Origin: Symbiodinium microadriaticum
Taxonomy: Eukaryota; Sar; Dinophyceae; Suessiales; Symbiodiniaceae
DNA length: 64,000 nt
Direction: 5' to 3'
Assembly (NCBI GenBank): GCA_001939145.1
Contig: LSRX01000330.1
Span: 150,796 to 214,795, forward strand
Every line of letters begins with the position of its first letter. Position 1 is the stretch's first letter. The translations under genes and the position numbers were made by a program. Below are positions 11,121 to 26,818 of the stretch, in pieces. The notes beneath the pieces were generated by a model. That model was not told the DNA's origin and made no database searches. It was given only the letters and a program-made list of their open reading frames with translations.

Positions 11121-11339
11121 GTAGGAAACCTGACAGCTCAGGAATCAGAGCTTCAATTTGTTATCCACACGCACAGCTGCGAAAAGACTTCACTGATACG
11201 TAGGTTGCATGCACAGTCTGATTCTAGATTAAGACAGCATCGATGGACACGATCGGAGCAGGCCTTCGACACCAGACATGATAATTCTCGACAGTTGTGA
11301 GGCAATTTGACAATGCTTACTTCGATTTCTCGTGGGCAG

Positions 11340-11432
11340 GTCATGGAGCTCTACTGGTCGCAGAAGAAGCAGTCCCAGGACCTGGGGCTCGGATCTCCAG
11401 CTACAGCGAGCGAAGCACCACAAGATACATAG
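11340..11432 (+). CDS. candidate terminal exon
   Basis: Acceptor ttctcgtgggcag. Reads VMELYWSQKKQSQDLGLGSP, then ATASEAPQDT and stop TAG at 11430. This is a hydrophilic C-terminus. Tentatively the end of the 7175-11432 locus. Confidence 0.5.
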   Translation, partial: VMELYWSQKKQSQDLGLGSPATASEAPQDT

Positions 11433-12363
11433 TATGGCGAACAGCTAAAGAATTCTGATATAGCATGACAACTGCAACAACCAATAATAACAGCTTGAGG
11501 AAGAGCTACCCATAAAGGCGATTATAGACCTGACGAAAGCAGTGACAGCGATTCTGATCATGTGAGCGGTAATCGAGAAACGAAAAAAGAAAACAGCGGC
11601 GCCCTTGAACATTGCCTTGCCAGCTGGGACGGCCCACAGCGAAAGTACTGACCCATCCCAAAGTATAATCGGATGTAATGGTTGACGACTAATGTCTGAA
11701 CCTTGGATGCTTCAATGACTCAGTATAGGAATCACAGGTGTACGGGGATGTGAGGAAAATTGTGTGAGCGCATGCTCTTGAAAACGTAAATGTTGGTAGT
11801 GACGATGAAGCAGATGACGATGACGATGATGCTGGCCAGGGCTAGATTCCCTGAGTGTCTGTTTATGAAGTTCCACGTCGTCCAGTATCGAGGGCGGTCG
11901 CTCCGGCCTCCAGGAGCCTACACGGAACGATTCTCTCAATATCCTCCCACAGCACCCCGGCCTGCCAAGACTTTCAGAGAGGTCCTTTTAATCAGTTGGG
12001 CGAGGGGCAGATTGCAGGTTCGGGCCTCTAAGCCTCTGACGTCTGTCCTTGGGATTTGTGCCTTCGCTTTGAGGTTTGCAACTTTGTTTGTGGCGGCTGG
12101 ACTTGGCATTGTTTTCAGCAATATTTGTTCTGCTGATGTTGACGAGTTCCTGCTTCAAGTTTCTTTTGGAGGACTGCTTTGTTTCATCTTAGATGGTTTC
12201 GACAACGAGTTTTTCTTCTAGTGACTAGTGTTGAGATCAGCGAGACGTTTCTTGCATGCTCGAATGTGCCCGATGCTGACCGGACAGATTCTGGCTTGGG
12301 TTTCGTGCCTTGAACTATTCTTGGTCGCGCTGTCCGGCTTGGACTAAGCGCTGAGCCGCGCAG
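11433..12363. other. no firm gene
   Basis: A frame at 11790-12221 (+) ends with a hydrophobic stretch (LFVAAGLGIVFSNI) before TAG. The antisense frame is equally open. A TM-containing exon is possible but undecided. Confidence 0.25.
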
Positions 12364-12531
12364 TCCTCAAAGCCAAAGAGCTTCAATCCTAAACCCTGGA
12401 ACCATACTCTGCCCGATGAGATCGTCCTCGAGGACCCTGCAAGCACCCTCACAGTGCAATCCAACTCGACCACCTTCTGTGCTCCACCTCGAAACGTCGA
12501 AACAGCAACCTGCAAATACAAGCTTTTGTAG
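12364..12531 (+). CDS. candidate exon, unknown extracellular-like segment
   Basis: After the acceptor gccgcgcag the frame is open for 55 codons to TAG at 12529. It reads SFNPKPWNHTLPDEIVLEDP, then ASTLTVQSNSTTFCAPPR. Thr/Ser/Asn-rich with potential N-glycosylation sites (NHT, NST). A donor may lie near 12499 (GTCGAA). Product unknown. Confidence 0.45.
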   Translation, partial: SSKPKSFNPKPWNHTLPDEIVLEDPASTLTVQSNSTTFCAPPRNVETATCKYKLL

Positions 12532-13065
12532 TTAGCCTGCTTTACGAAAATGTTCACCAGTCCTTTGGAGGCATCTTCGAAGTGCTGCGGAGCAGTACCA
12601 GCCGCGCCAGGAAGTTCCGGGGGTGATTTAGGGCTTCGGTGGCCACACGGTTTTGGGGTTTGAGGCTTGGGATTCGAGGGGTGAGCATTTTGGAGATAGG
12701 TCGTTTCTCGGTTTACACGTCTTTAGGCTGCACGGGATTGAGGGAGCTGGGCTCACCTTTTTCGAAATGGCCCTTCTGACTGCGTGCCCAAAACGCCAGC
12801 GACACGCACAGAGACAAGCAGACAAGCCAAAGCCGACATACTACAGATGTGCAGACCGCCAGACTTGAGCCCGAGACTGACACAGAGACGGGTAAAGATA
12901 CCGACAGACGAATGGATCTGCTTGCCGACAGACGGACGGACGCACAGAGCAACCGACAGATCGAGTGAGAGAGACAGAAAGTTCACCACGCATCCAGACG
13001 CACGTGAGCGCACAACCAAACGAACGAGCGGACAAACGAAGAAACATGGACACAGACACAGAGAC

Positions 13066-13534
13066 ACACACACACCCACACCCACACTTACACCCACACC
13101 CACACCCACACCCACACCCACACCCACAGCCACAGCCACAGCCACAGCCACACCCACACCCACACCCACACCATCACCCACACCCACACCCACACCCACA
13201 CCCACACCCACACCCACACCCACACCCACACCCACACCCACACCCACACCCACACCCACACCCACACCCACACCCACACCCACACCCACACCCACACCCA
13301 CACCCACACCCACACCCACACCCACACCCACACCCACACCCACACCCACACCCACACCCACACCCACACCCACACCCACACCCACACCCACACCCACACC
13401 CACACCCACACCCACACCCACACCCACACCCACACCCACACCCACACCCACACCCACACCCACACCCACACCCACACCCACACCCACACCCACACCCACA
13501 CCCACACCCACACCCACACCCACACCCACACCCA
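13066..13534. repeat. CCCACA hexanucleotide array
   Basis: Irregular at the start (cacagc and catcac variants to about 13175), then a long run with no visible variant to the N at 13535. Frames through it (PTPTP, HPHPH) are not proteins. Confidence 0.95.
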
Positions 13535-13535
13535 N
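13535..13535. other. single N, assembly join
   Basis: Separates the CCCACA array from an unrelated TATG array. The true length and any intervening DNA are unknown. Confidence 0.9.
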
Positions 13536-13660
13536 TATGTATGCCAGTATGTATGTATGTATGTATGTATGTATGTATGTATGTATGTATGTATGTGTGT
13601 ATGTGTGTATGTGTGTATGTGTGCATGTGTGCATGTGTGTATGTATATGTGTGTGCACAC
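13536..13660. repeat. TATG / GTGTATG repeats
   Basis: Tetranucleotide TATG run followed by gtgtatgt variants. A short CATG run (gcatgcatgcatgcatg) lies further on near 13831. Confidence 0.9.
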
Positions 13661-14339
13661 GCACGTGAATAGACACAGACACATTCGGAACCAGACATGT
13701 ATGTGGGAGAGTGCACTCGCAACACTCGTGTCATGTCGTGCTTGGTATACTCCCCGTTTCATGGTTTTGCTTTAGTTGCTCGAAGTTTCATAGCAAAGCG
13801 CTGGACTTTGCATGGCTTCATGGCGTTGCGTGCATGCATGCATGCATGTTTAATAAGCAAACACTCGTATGCACTACGACGTACTGCTGTTTAATGTGTT
13901 GATAGTACAGAGTGCAGTCAGTTGCTTTCGATGTAAGCTGCCCGAATCGTCGAATCCGTCACGATGCTCCTGCATTGCACTTTCCTGGAGCAACCCAAGG
14001 CCAGAAATCTAACCATCCAACACCCACGCTCATGAAAGTTCAATTCCTAAGAACAAAACACTGAATCATCAATCCACTGCCCCAAGACGCCAACTTGACA
14101 GGGTCCGAAGCCTAGCAGCAGTTATTCACACGTGAAAGGACGCAGCTTCGTCCTCCTCCTCGCAGCCAGTGTCACTTCAAGGTGCATGTGTCCTGCGACT
14201 ATAGTGATACCTTTGTAGGCTGCCAGACTTCGGATTTGAAGCTTTGGACTGCAATGTATAGGTCTTGGGGCTTAAGATGGCTCTCACTGACTCATCGGAA
14301 CGTCCAACTCACGCATGCTTGCTCCATGCTCCCAGCCAG

Positions 14340-14503
14340 GCATGCAGCAGACCTTTGAACAGCTGTCTCAAAGCAGCCACTTTCAAGCGCCTCTCGCTGG
14401 GCTGCCGTTGCACCTCGTCTCTTATGCAAATTCTTGGGCGTGCCGAGGGCTGTTTGATGGGCTCACTCAGGCACACGGTTGGTGGATTGCGCCTGTATTG
14501 GCA
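14340..14503 (+). CDS. candidate exon, unknown protein
   Basis: Acceptor gctcccagccag, donor GTATAG at 14504. Reads MQQTFEQLSQSSHFQAPLAG, then LPLHLVSYANSWACRGLFDG and LTQAHGWWIAPVLA. Composition is strongly protein-like. A competing + frame is Cys/Arg-rich and less convincing. Not recognised. Confidence 0.45.
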
Positions 14504-14754
14504 GTATAGCTTGGAGCTCTGGCTTTAGAAGCTTTCCGATTGGTCTTCGGATCTTAGAGGCCTGTATGGCTTGCTTAAGCATTAAGAGCTGGAGCGGATG
14601 CGGCTTTGTGAAATTTTCATACTGGGTTGCCGCTGTTCTATTGCTTACGCTATTCATCTTCACCATGAATCTGCATCCTAGAGGTCCTCGATGTGAACTG
14701 GCACACTCAGACCCCGAAACTCTGCAATCCGAAATCTTGCGTCTGAGCACCTGA
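14479..14754 (+). CDS. candidate membrane-anchor segment
   Basis: A 91-codon frame containing a clear single hydrophobic helix (YWVAAVLLLTLFIF, about 14623-14664) followed by a polar tail ending SDPETLQSEILRLST and TGA at 14752. An antisense 132-codon frame covers the same bases, so the strand is inferred from the TM-plus-tail pattern. Confidence 0.35.
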   Translation: MVDCACIGSIAWSSGFRSFPIGLRILEACMACLSIKSWSGCGFVKFSYWVAAVLLLTLFIFTMNLHPRGPRCELAHSDPETLQSEILRLST

Positions 14755-15406
14755 ACTAGGAAGCTCAAGGCGGAGTGGAAGCGAAGAGGTTTGTGGTTTT
14801 TTGTCAGAGAGTTTAGGACTTCAGCCTCTGGCTGTTGGAGTTTGGGGGACCTTCGGGCCAACGAACAGCAGACTTATCTGGCCTAAATCCTCAAGCGACC
14901 AGACACGCTCCAAGGCAGCACATACCTGTGCCAGCGTCCGGTGGTGGCTCTTTGACTGCTTTGGCAGATCCGGTGGCCAGGGTACTTCAGGCATTCCGGG
15001 CATCCTGCTGTAGTTGGACTCAGGGTTCCCCTCCCTGAAGCTTCTGTCCTCTGCTTGAGGACTTGAGCATCTCCCAGCCCACTTCCCTGTCACCCCGACC
15101 CCGAAAACCGCCTGAAGTGACAACTTCAAGTCTCCTTCCGGAGTTTCGTTTCTGGCATGGCAGAATATGAAGCCTAGCAGCAGGTGTAGTAGTAATGGAC
15201 TGACCCTGTGTCCACATTGTAATAGCTTCTGGATTTGAGCTTTACCTGTGAACACAGTCTGAGGGCCATGTGGACAGGTGTGTGGGCATCCCGAAAAGGT
15301 TTGTCGAATTAGGCTCCAGGGCATGGAGTTTAGCACATGCAGGTCCTTTTCACGAACTACAAGGATTTTGGCACATCACAGGAATCAGGGTTCATGAGTG
15401 CAACGC

Positions 15407-15649
15407 ATGCAGCGACCTTCTACTTGTACCATTGACCACTTGATGCATCTACTCTCTGACTTATTAGCCTGTGGCAGTCTTGTTCGCCTCGGAGGCGCCT
15501 TGAACTCTGCGTCCCTAGTACATGCATGGGCGCAGCTGATGAATCTTCAACAGAGCCAAGGCCCGATCGGCCACATGCCCATTCCGTCGTTCGCCCACAA
15601 CCAGGCGGCTGGACGTGATTCGCGGGTTGAAGGGCTTGCTGAGCACTAG
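15407..15649 (+). CDS. candidate small ORF or exon
   Basis: From ATG 15407 the frame runs 80 codons to TAG and reads HLMHLLSDLLACGSLVRLGG, then LNSASLVHAWAQLMN. Helical composition. A 104-codon antisense frame competes. No family recognised. Confidence 0.3.
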   Translation: MQRPSTCTIDHLMHLLSDLLACGSLVRLGGALNSASLVHAWAQLMNLQQSQGPIGHMPIPSFAHNQAAGRDSRVEGLAEH

Positions 15650-15925
15650 ACGGAGCCAGGTTACGCGGTCCAACAAAGTAAGTAGGTCGTACTCTTAAGT
15701 AGGTCGCATCGTTGTAGACATTTTGCACGAACATCGAATCACATGTGACGCAACCGCTGTGATCAGGTAACCGTCCATCTGAGTTCAGAGCTCCCCGAGT
15801 CGGAGGTACCCGTGATGGGGACTGGGATGATGTCCTCTGGCCCGGCGGAGTCGTTTAGTGCTGCGGGCTTGGCCTCGGGGTATGGAACCACGTCGTCCTT
15901 GTTGCAGCAAACGAATGCACATGCT

Positions 15926-15960
15926 CGCTCGCTCGCTCGCTCGCTCGCTCTCCCTCTCTC

Positions 15961-15996
<36 letters not shown>

Positions 15997-16089
15997 CCTC
16001 TCTCTCTCCCTCTATCTATATGTATCCATCCATCCATCCATCCATCCATCTATCTATTTATCTATCTATCTATCTATCTATTCACCCAN

Positions 16090-16123
<34 letters not shown>

Positions 16124-16127
16124 TGCG
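15926..16127. repeat. compound CTCG / CT / CATC / TATC array with a join
   Basis: Successive blocks: (CTCG)n, (CT)n with CCCT interruptions, (CATC)n, (TATC)n, then the N at 16089 and a further (CT)n run. Confidence 0.95.
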
Positions 16128-17276
16128 TTCGTACTCTTTCTAGTAATTACCACTGATGCGTGTCACTGCAACTGGCGTGGTCGTGCAAAAACGACGGTTT
16201 ATTCGGTGCCAAGGCACCGATTGAATGGTCATTTGCGTGTCACTAAGTTTGTTGTGCCTCAGCAGCCGGGGCAGCGATACTGCAGCACGAGCCTGCAACC
16301 CCGAATCTTGAGGCGAAGTTGATCAAGGAAAAACTAAATCTAAATCCACTTTCGGCACAGGAAGGATTAAACGACGACCACGACGCTACCGCTGCATGAA
16401 TGGGCATCAATACTAGTACGAATACTTTTTGACTCTGTAGTACAAGCAGCAACAATCACGTCAGTAGCACTGTAGAGAATAGATGAATAGACTCTGCCGG
16501 CTTTAGAGTGCATATTATGTTTTTTCTATCCACAGCGTCTTCAGCCACGCCTCTAATACTACAGGTGCTGGAGTTTTCACTGACATACCTGCTGTCTTGA
16601 AGCTTCTCCACATCTCCCAGCTACCTCCCCTTAAAGCCGAAACTGCTGAGACCCTGAAGTCGAGCTCAGGCCAACAACCTGGGCCACGGAGGCACCGCAA
16701 GCACGTGGGTCCCAGGGGCAACTAGGGAGCCTTTCGTGGGGGTGGCGTGACTTGGAGGCTCTTGGTCATGGTGCATTGCATGGCTTCGGTCCCTTCCACG
16801 ATCCTGTGCTCAGACGAGGGGCTTTAAGGGAAAGTTAGGAGGACTCTCGGGATGTTAGGCTCTGCTGCAGCTTGGAAGTGGTGCTGAAGCCGAAGCCGGC
16901 ACGACCAGAACAAGCATGGGCACAGCTCTGTGACTTTCACACAGATTGACCCAGTTCCAATCTGTTGTGGGAAGCCTGAAGCCTTAATTCCTGAAACCCC
17001 AAAGCTCCACCGCCAATCCTTCAACCGTCTTCAACCTAAGAGAAGGCTGGAACAGTGCCGGCCTGTCTGCGGCTGGTCCACGAAAGCGCGTTGCCTGCGG
17101 CTCGGAGCTTCGACAAATTCCTTGGCCGTAGCCGCGGCTCTTCGAGCCACTCTACGCCTCTAAGTGACTGAGGCGTAGAGCTGGCTCCTTTCACGACCTG
17201 ATGAAGCTTTCTAATTTTCTCTCTGTATACATTGCATACATCTTGTGTGTGTGTGTATATATATATATTATACATA
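16128..17276. other. no gene seen
   Basis: Short frames only. The last 40 bases turn into GT and TA dinucleotides that lead into the ACATATAT array. Confidence 0.4.
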
Positions 17277-20200
17277 CATATATACATATATACATATATA
17301 CATATATACATATATACATATATACATATATACATATATACATATATACATATATACATATATACATATATACATATATACATATATACATATATACATA
17401 TATACATATATACATATATACATATATACATATATACATATATACATATATACATATATACATATATACATATATACATATATACATATATACATATATA
17501 CATATATACATATATACATATATACATATATACATATATACATATATACATATATACATATATACATATATACATATATACATATATACATATATACATA
17601 TATACATATATACATATATACATATATACATATATACATATATACATATATACATATATACATATATACATATATACATATATACATATATACATATATA
17701 CATATATACATATATACATATATACATATATACATATATACATATATACATATATACATATATACATATATACATATATACATATATACATATATACATA
17801 TATACATATATACATATATACATATATACATATATACATATATACATATATACATATATACATATATACATATATACATATATACATATATACATATATA
17901 CATATATACATATATACATATATACATATATACATATATACATATATACATATATACATATATACATATATACATATATACATATATACATATATACATA
18001 TATACATATATACATATATACATATATACATATATACATATATACATATATACATATATACATATATACATATATACATATATACATATATACATATATA
18101 CATATATACATATATACATATATACATATATACATATATACATATATACATATATACATATATACATATATACATATATACATATATACATATATACATA
18201 TATACATATATACATATATACATATATACATATATACATATATACATATATACATATATACATATATACATATATACATATATACATATATACATATATA
18301 CATATATACATATATACATATATACATATATACATATATACATATATACATATATACATATATACATATATACATATATACATATATACATATATACATA
18401 TATACATATATACATATATACATATATACATATATACATATATACATATATACATATATACATATATACATATATACATATATACATATATACATATATA
18501 CATATATACATATATACATATATACATATATACATATATACATATATACATATATACATATATACATATATACATATATACATATATACATATATACATA
18601 TATACATATATACATATATACATATATACATATATACATATATACATATATACATATATACATATATACATATATACATATATACATATATACATATATA
18701 CATATATACATATATACATATATACATATATACATATATACATATATACATATATACATATATACATATATACATATATACATATATACATATATACATA
18801 TATACATATATACATATATACATATATACATATATACATATATACATATATACATATATACATATATACATATATACATATATACATATATACATATATA
18901 CATATATACATATATACATATATACATATATACATATATACATATATACATATATACATATATACATATATACATATATACATATATACATATATACATA
19001 TATACATATATACATATATACATATATACATATATACATATATACATATATACATATATACATATATACATATATACATATATACATATATACATATATA
19101 CATATATACATATATACATATATACATATATACATATATACATATATACATATATACATATATACATATATACATATATACATATATACATATATACATA
19201 TATACATATATACATATATACATATATACATATATACATATATACATATATACATATATACATATATACATATATACATATATACATATATACATATATA
19301 CATATATACATATATACATATATACATATATACATATATACATATATACATATATACATATATACATATATACATATATACATATATACATATATACATA
19401 TATACATATATACATATATACATATATACATATATACATATATACATATATACATATATACATATATACATATATACATATATACATATATACATATATA
19501 CATATATACATATATACATATATACATATATACATATATACATATATACATATATACATATATACATATATACATATATACATATATACATATATACATA
19601 TATACATATATACATATATACATATATACATATATACATATATACATATATACATATATACATATATACATATATACATATATACATATATACATATATA
19701 CATATATACATATATACATATATACATATATACATATATACATATATACATATATACATATATACATATATACATATATACATATATACATATATACATA
19801 TATACATATATACATATATACATATATACATATATACATATATACATATATACATATATACATATATACATATATACATATATACATATATACATATATA
19901 CATATATACATATATACATATATACATATATACATATATACATATATACATATATACATATATACATATATACATATATACATATATACATATATACATA
20001 TATACATATATACATATATACATATATACATATATACATATATACATATATACATATATACATATATACATATATACATATATACATATATACATATATA
20101 CATATATACATATATACATATATACATATATACATATATACATATATACATATATACATATATACATATATACATATATACATATATACATATATACATA

Positions 20201-23200
20201 TATACATATATACATATATACATATATACATATATACATATATACATATATACATATATACATATATACATATATACATATATACATATATACATATATA
20301 CATATATACATATATACATATATACATATATACATATATACATATATACATATATACATATATACATATATACATATATACATATATACATATATACATA
20401 TATACATATATACATATATACATATATACATATATACATATATACATATATACATATATACATATATACATATATACATATATACATATATACATATATA
20501 CATATATACATATATACATATATACATATATACATATATACATATATACATATATACATATATACATATATACATATATACATATATACATATATACATA
20601 TATACATATATACATATATACATATATACATATATACATATATACATATATACATATATACATATATACATATATACATATATACATATATACATATATA
20701 CATATATACATATATACATATATACATATATACATATATACATATATACATATATACATATATACATATATACATATATACATATATACATATATACATA
20801 TATACATATATACATATATACATATATACATATATACATATATACATATATACATATATACATATATACATATATACATATATACATATATACATATATA
20901 CATATATACATATATACATATATACATATATACATATATACATATATACATATATACATATATACATATATACATATATACATATATACATATATACATA
21001 TATACATATATACATATATACATATATACATATATACATATATACATATATACATATATACATATATACATATATACATATATACATATATACATATATA
21101 CATATATACATATATACATATATACATATATACATATATACATATATACATATATACATATATACATATATACATATATACATATATACATATATACATA
21201 TATACATATATACATATATACATATATACATATATACATATATACATATATACATATATACATATATACATATATACATATATACATATATACATATATA
21301 CATATATACATATATACATATATACATATATACATATATACATATATACATATATACATATATACATATATACATATATACATATATACATATATACATA
21401 TATACATATATACATATATACATATATACATATATACATATATACATATATACATATATACATATATACATATATACATATATACATATATACATATATA
21501 CATATATACATATATACATATATACATATATACATATATACATATATACATATATACATATATACATATATACATATATACATATATACATATATACATA
21601 TATACATATATACATATATACATATATACATATATACATATATACATATATACATATATACATATATACATATATACATATATACATATATACATATATA
21701 CATATATACATATATACATATATACATATATACATATATACATATATACATATATACATATATACATATATACATATATACATATATACATATATACATA
21801 TATACATATATACATATATACATATATACATATATACATATATACATATATACATATATACATATATACATATATACATATATACATATATACATATATA
21901 CATATATACATATATACATATATACATATATACATATATACATATATACATATATACATATATACATATATACATATATACATATATACATATATACATA
22001 TATACATATATACATATATACATATATACATATATACATATATACATATATACATATATACATATATACATATATACATATATACATATATACATATATA
22101 CATATATACATATATACATATATACATATATACATATATACATATATACATATATACATATATACATATATACATATATACATATATACATATATACATA
22201 TATACATATATACATATATACATATATACATATATACATATATACATATATACATATATACATATATACATATATACATATATACATATATACATATATA
22301 CATATATACATATATACATATATACATATATACATATATACATATATACATATATACATATATACATATATACATATATACATATATACATATATACATA
22401 TATACATATATACATATATACATATATACATATATACATATATACATATATACATATATACATATATACATATATACATATATACATATATACATATATA
22501 CATATATACATATATACATATATACATATATACATATATACATATATACATATATACATATATACATATATACATATATACATATATACATATATACATA
22601 TATACATATATACATATATACATATATACATATATACATATATACATATATACATATATACATATATACATATATACATATATACATATATACATATATA
22701 CATATATACATATATACATATATACATATATACATATATACATATATACATATATACATATATACATATATACATATATACATATATACATATATACATA
22801 TATACATATATACATATATACATATATACATATATACATATATACATATATACATATATACATATATACATATATACATATATACATATATACATATATA
22901 CATATATACATATATACATATATACATATATACATATATACATATATACATATATACATATATACATATATACATATATACATATATACATATATACATA
23001 TATACATATATACATATATACATATATACATATATACATATATACATATATACATATATACATATATACATATATACATATATACATATATACATATATA
23101 CATATATACATATATACATATATACATATATACATATATACATATATACATATATACATATATACATATATACATATATACATATATACATATATACATA

Positions 23201-25121
23201 TATACATATATACATATATACATATATACATATATACATATATACATATATACATATATACATATATACATATATACATATATACATATATACATATATA
23301 CATATATACATATATACATATATACATATATACATATATACATATATACATATATACATATATACATATATACATATATACATATATACATATATACATA
23401 TATACATATATACATATATACATATATACATATATACATATATACATATATACATATATACATATATACATATATACATATATACATATATACATATATA
23501 CATATATACATATATACATATATACATATATACATATATACATATATACATATATACATATATACATATATACATATATACATATATACATATATACATA
23601 TATACATATATACATATATACATATATACATATATACATATATACATATATACATATATACATATATACATATATACATATATACATATATACATATATA
23701 CATATATACATATATACATATATACATATATACATATATACATATATACATATATACATATATACATATATACATATATACATATATACATATATACATA
23801 TATACATATATACATATATACATATATACATATATACATATATACATATATACATATATACATATATACATATATACATATATACATATATACATATATA
23901 CATATATACATATATACATATATACATATATACATATATACATATATACATATATACATATATACATATATACATATATACATATATACATATATACATA
24001 TATACATATATACATATATACATATATACATATATACATATATACATATATACATATATACATATATACATATATACATATATACATATATACATATATA
24101 CATATATACATATATACATATATACATATATACATATATACATATATACATATATACATATATACATATATACATATATACATATATACATATATACATA
24201 TATACATATATACATATATACATATATACATATATACATATATACATATATACATATATACATATATACATATATACATATATACATATATACATATATA
24301 CATATATACATATATACATATATACATATATACATATATACATATATACATATATACATATATACATATATACATATATACATATATACATATATACATA
24401 TATACATATATACATATATACATATATACATATATACATATATACATATATACATATATACATATATACATATATACATATATACATATATACATATATA
24501 CATATATACATATATACATATATACATATATACATATATACATATATACATATATACATATATACATATATACATATATACATATATACATATATACATA
24601 TATACATATATACATATATACATATATACATATATACATATATACATATATACATATATACATATATACATATATACATATATACATATATACATATATA
24701 CATATATACATATATACATATATACATATATACATATATACATATATACATATATACATATATACATATATACATATATACATATATACATATATACATA
24801 TATACATATATACATATATACATATATACATATATACATATATACATATATACATATATACATATATACATATATACATATATACATATATACATATATA
24901 CATATATACATATATACATATATACATATATACATATATACATATATACATATATACATATATACATATATACATATATACATATATACATATATACATA
25001 TATACATATATACATATATACATATATACATATATACATATATACATATATACATATATACATATATACATATATACATATATACATATATACATATATA
25101 CATATATACATATATACATAT
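17277..25121. repeat. ACATATAT octanucleotide array, about 980 copies
   Basis: 7,845 bp with a constant 8-bp period and no substitution that I could see. Because 8 is not a multiple of 3 and the unit has no stop in any frame, all six frames stay open, giving artefactual frames of about 2,650-2,750 codons. Confidence 0.97.
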
Positions 25122-25122
25122 N
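25122..25122. other. single N, assembly join
   Basis: Joins the ACATATAT array to a GTAT array. The real length of both is therefore unknown. Confidence 0.9.
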
Positions 25123-25173
25123 GTATGTATGTATGTATGTATGTATGTATGTATGTATGTATGTATGTATGTA
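25123..25173. repeat. GTAT tetranucleotide array
   Basis: About 12 copies, then a degenerate tail (atacatacacgcacatacgc) to about 25210. Confidence 0.95.
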
Positions 25174-25247
25174 TATATGTCTGAACATACATACACGCAC
25201 ATACGCACACAAGTGACAAGTGCTTGCTGCAGGGAAACGCCTGATCA

Positions 25248-25385
25248 ATGAGTGCAGATGAGTGGGCTCTATTCGTGGGCCCCGACACATACACGTTGAA
25301 TTTGGATGACTACTTGGAGGGTCTAAGAAACTATGCCGATGATTGGCAGGGAGACACAGCTTTTGCCCATTCCAAGTCGTCTTGA
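25248..25385 (+). CDS. candidate small ORF or exon, acidic
   Basis: From ATG 25248 it reads MSADEWALFVGPDTYTLNLD, then DYLEGLRNYADDWQGDTAFA and TGA at 25383. An acceptor (gagtgcag) lies just inside, so it may instead be an exon starting near 25256. Acidic and aromatic, quite unlike the repeat next to it. Not recognised. Confidence 0.45.
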   Translation: MSADEWALFVGPDTYTLNLDDYLEGLRNYADDWQGDTAFAHSKSS

Positions 25386-25734
25386 GGCTGTTTTCTGCTC
25401 ATGCTTGGCTCGAGGGTAATCGACTGCCGCTGCCGTGACACCGCTCAAGCTGGCAGGGGAACTGCCCATTGAAAATTAGATTATGGTTCTGAAGATGCAT
25501 CAGTGGCCCATCCTGTTGCTTAATAATTACCCTTCGTCACTCACAAGCCGGAAGTGAATCCCAGTACATCTGGGAGACACCATGGCTGCTACACACGCCT
25601 CCATGCCCTAAGGCCTCCAACTTCATCCTTCGCCCCACTTCATCCTGAACAGGGTTGAACCCGACTGCAACAAACCTCAAACCCAGGCACAAAAAGGCTT
25701 GCTGCTACGGACGACTTGATTTCTCCCCCACAAG

Positions 25735-25841
25735 CAAGGGCCGCCGTGGCATATCTCCAAAGGAGAGAGCTCATGGCTGTAGGACCACTTGGGCATGCCG
25801 CTGCCGGCGCAACCGGATCACGCGACCAGTTCGCGTTTTGA
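25735..25841 (+). CDS. candidate exon, unknown protein
   Basis: Strong pyrimidine tract and acceptor (tttctcccccacaag). Reads RAAVAYLQRRELMAVGPLGH, then AAAGATGSRDQFAF before TGA. A different + frame (25655-25978) is longer but Arg-rich and less protein-like. Confidence 0.45.
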
Positions 25842-26092
25842 GGTGGAGGTCTCTCCTTCTCATAGAGTTTCCGACTGGCACACCGGATTCCTTTCTAGAA
25901 GGCTACCTACTGCGTGACGGACCTCGAGCCAGGTGTTTAAAACTACTCACACCATACGTGGACTTGCGGCGGAGGTGACTGAGGGGTGACTTAGACAGCT
26001 TGGGGAGTGGGGGGGGAAGCTTCCAGAATAGCATCCGACTTACTCACACTGTAGTCATCTGGGTAGTTGACATGACTTGCCTTCTTTGGCAG

Positions 26093-26141
26093 GTTCCATG
26101 TCAGTGCGACGTTCAAGGGGTCATGTGTGCCGGTTGAATGA
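26093..26141 (+). CDS. candidate terminal exon
   Basis: Acceptor gccttctttggcag. Reads FHVSATFKGSCVPVE then TGA at 26139. May end the locus begun at 25248. The grouping rests only on position and strand. Confidence 0.4.
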
Positions 26142-26740
26142 AAACTCGTTGCCACTGCTCCTACGTGAATCCCATCCTCGCCGCCAGCAAGTTTTGTATG
26201 TACGAGACTAGTAAAGGTGAGTGATCGTAATCGGTTGTTTTTGGAGCCCAGTCCTGAATCACACGATCGTGTTGGGGCAGGAGTGTCGTGGATGCTTTAG
26301 GATGTCGAGCCTTCGGTCTCCCGGCAAGGCTCCAACCCTGCCAAGATGCACCAGGCCTCTCAGACTCAGATTTGGCTACCATTCCGCTTCTGAGTCATAG
26401 ATTCATAGACTACACGGAAGTATGGCAGATGGATGCATGTCATTCCTTCACTCCCAAATATACGCCTGCAGTTCCACATCGCTTGAACCTCAAATCTTTA
26501 TGCCACCTGCATTAGGCTGCACTCACACCCGAAAGCCGGCAGCCGGATGCCAAATCGGCCCAAAAGCCAACCATGGCTCGAACAATCTGAACTTTGTGAA
26601 GCAAGACGGGATTTCCAACTTTCGAATTGCTGCAATCGGAAGCCTTTAGGCAGCCTCAAAGCAGCCCACAAAGCCGGCAGAAGCAGTATCGAGTGAGAAG
26701 CCAGCCACCAAACAAGCTGTCACACTCCAAAACCTTGGAG

Positions 26741-26818
26741 GCCTCTGCGGCAGAGGCCGCGGCAGAGCGCCAACTCCGTCGGAGCCGTGCGGCACACCGC
26801 GGCCCGGGGCTCTATCAG
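26741..26818 (+). CDS. candidate Ala/Arg-rich exon with a GC donor
   Basis: Exactly 26 codons between acceptor ccttggag and a GC donor (cag then GCCACG). Reads ASAAEAAAERQLRRSRAAHR, then GPGLYQ. GC content is well above the flanks. The antisense frame is Pro/Arg-rich. Confidence 0.4.

Noticed and set aside
12753..13762. Frames with Pro-Thr, His-Pro, Gly-Val and Trp-Val repeats
   Set aside because: Translations of the CCCACA array.
17036..25294. Six frames of about 2,650-2,750 codons
   Set aside because: They are the stop-free ACATATAT repeat read in every frame (YIHIYIYT or YMYICIYV). Not protein-coding.
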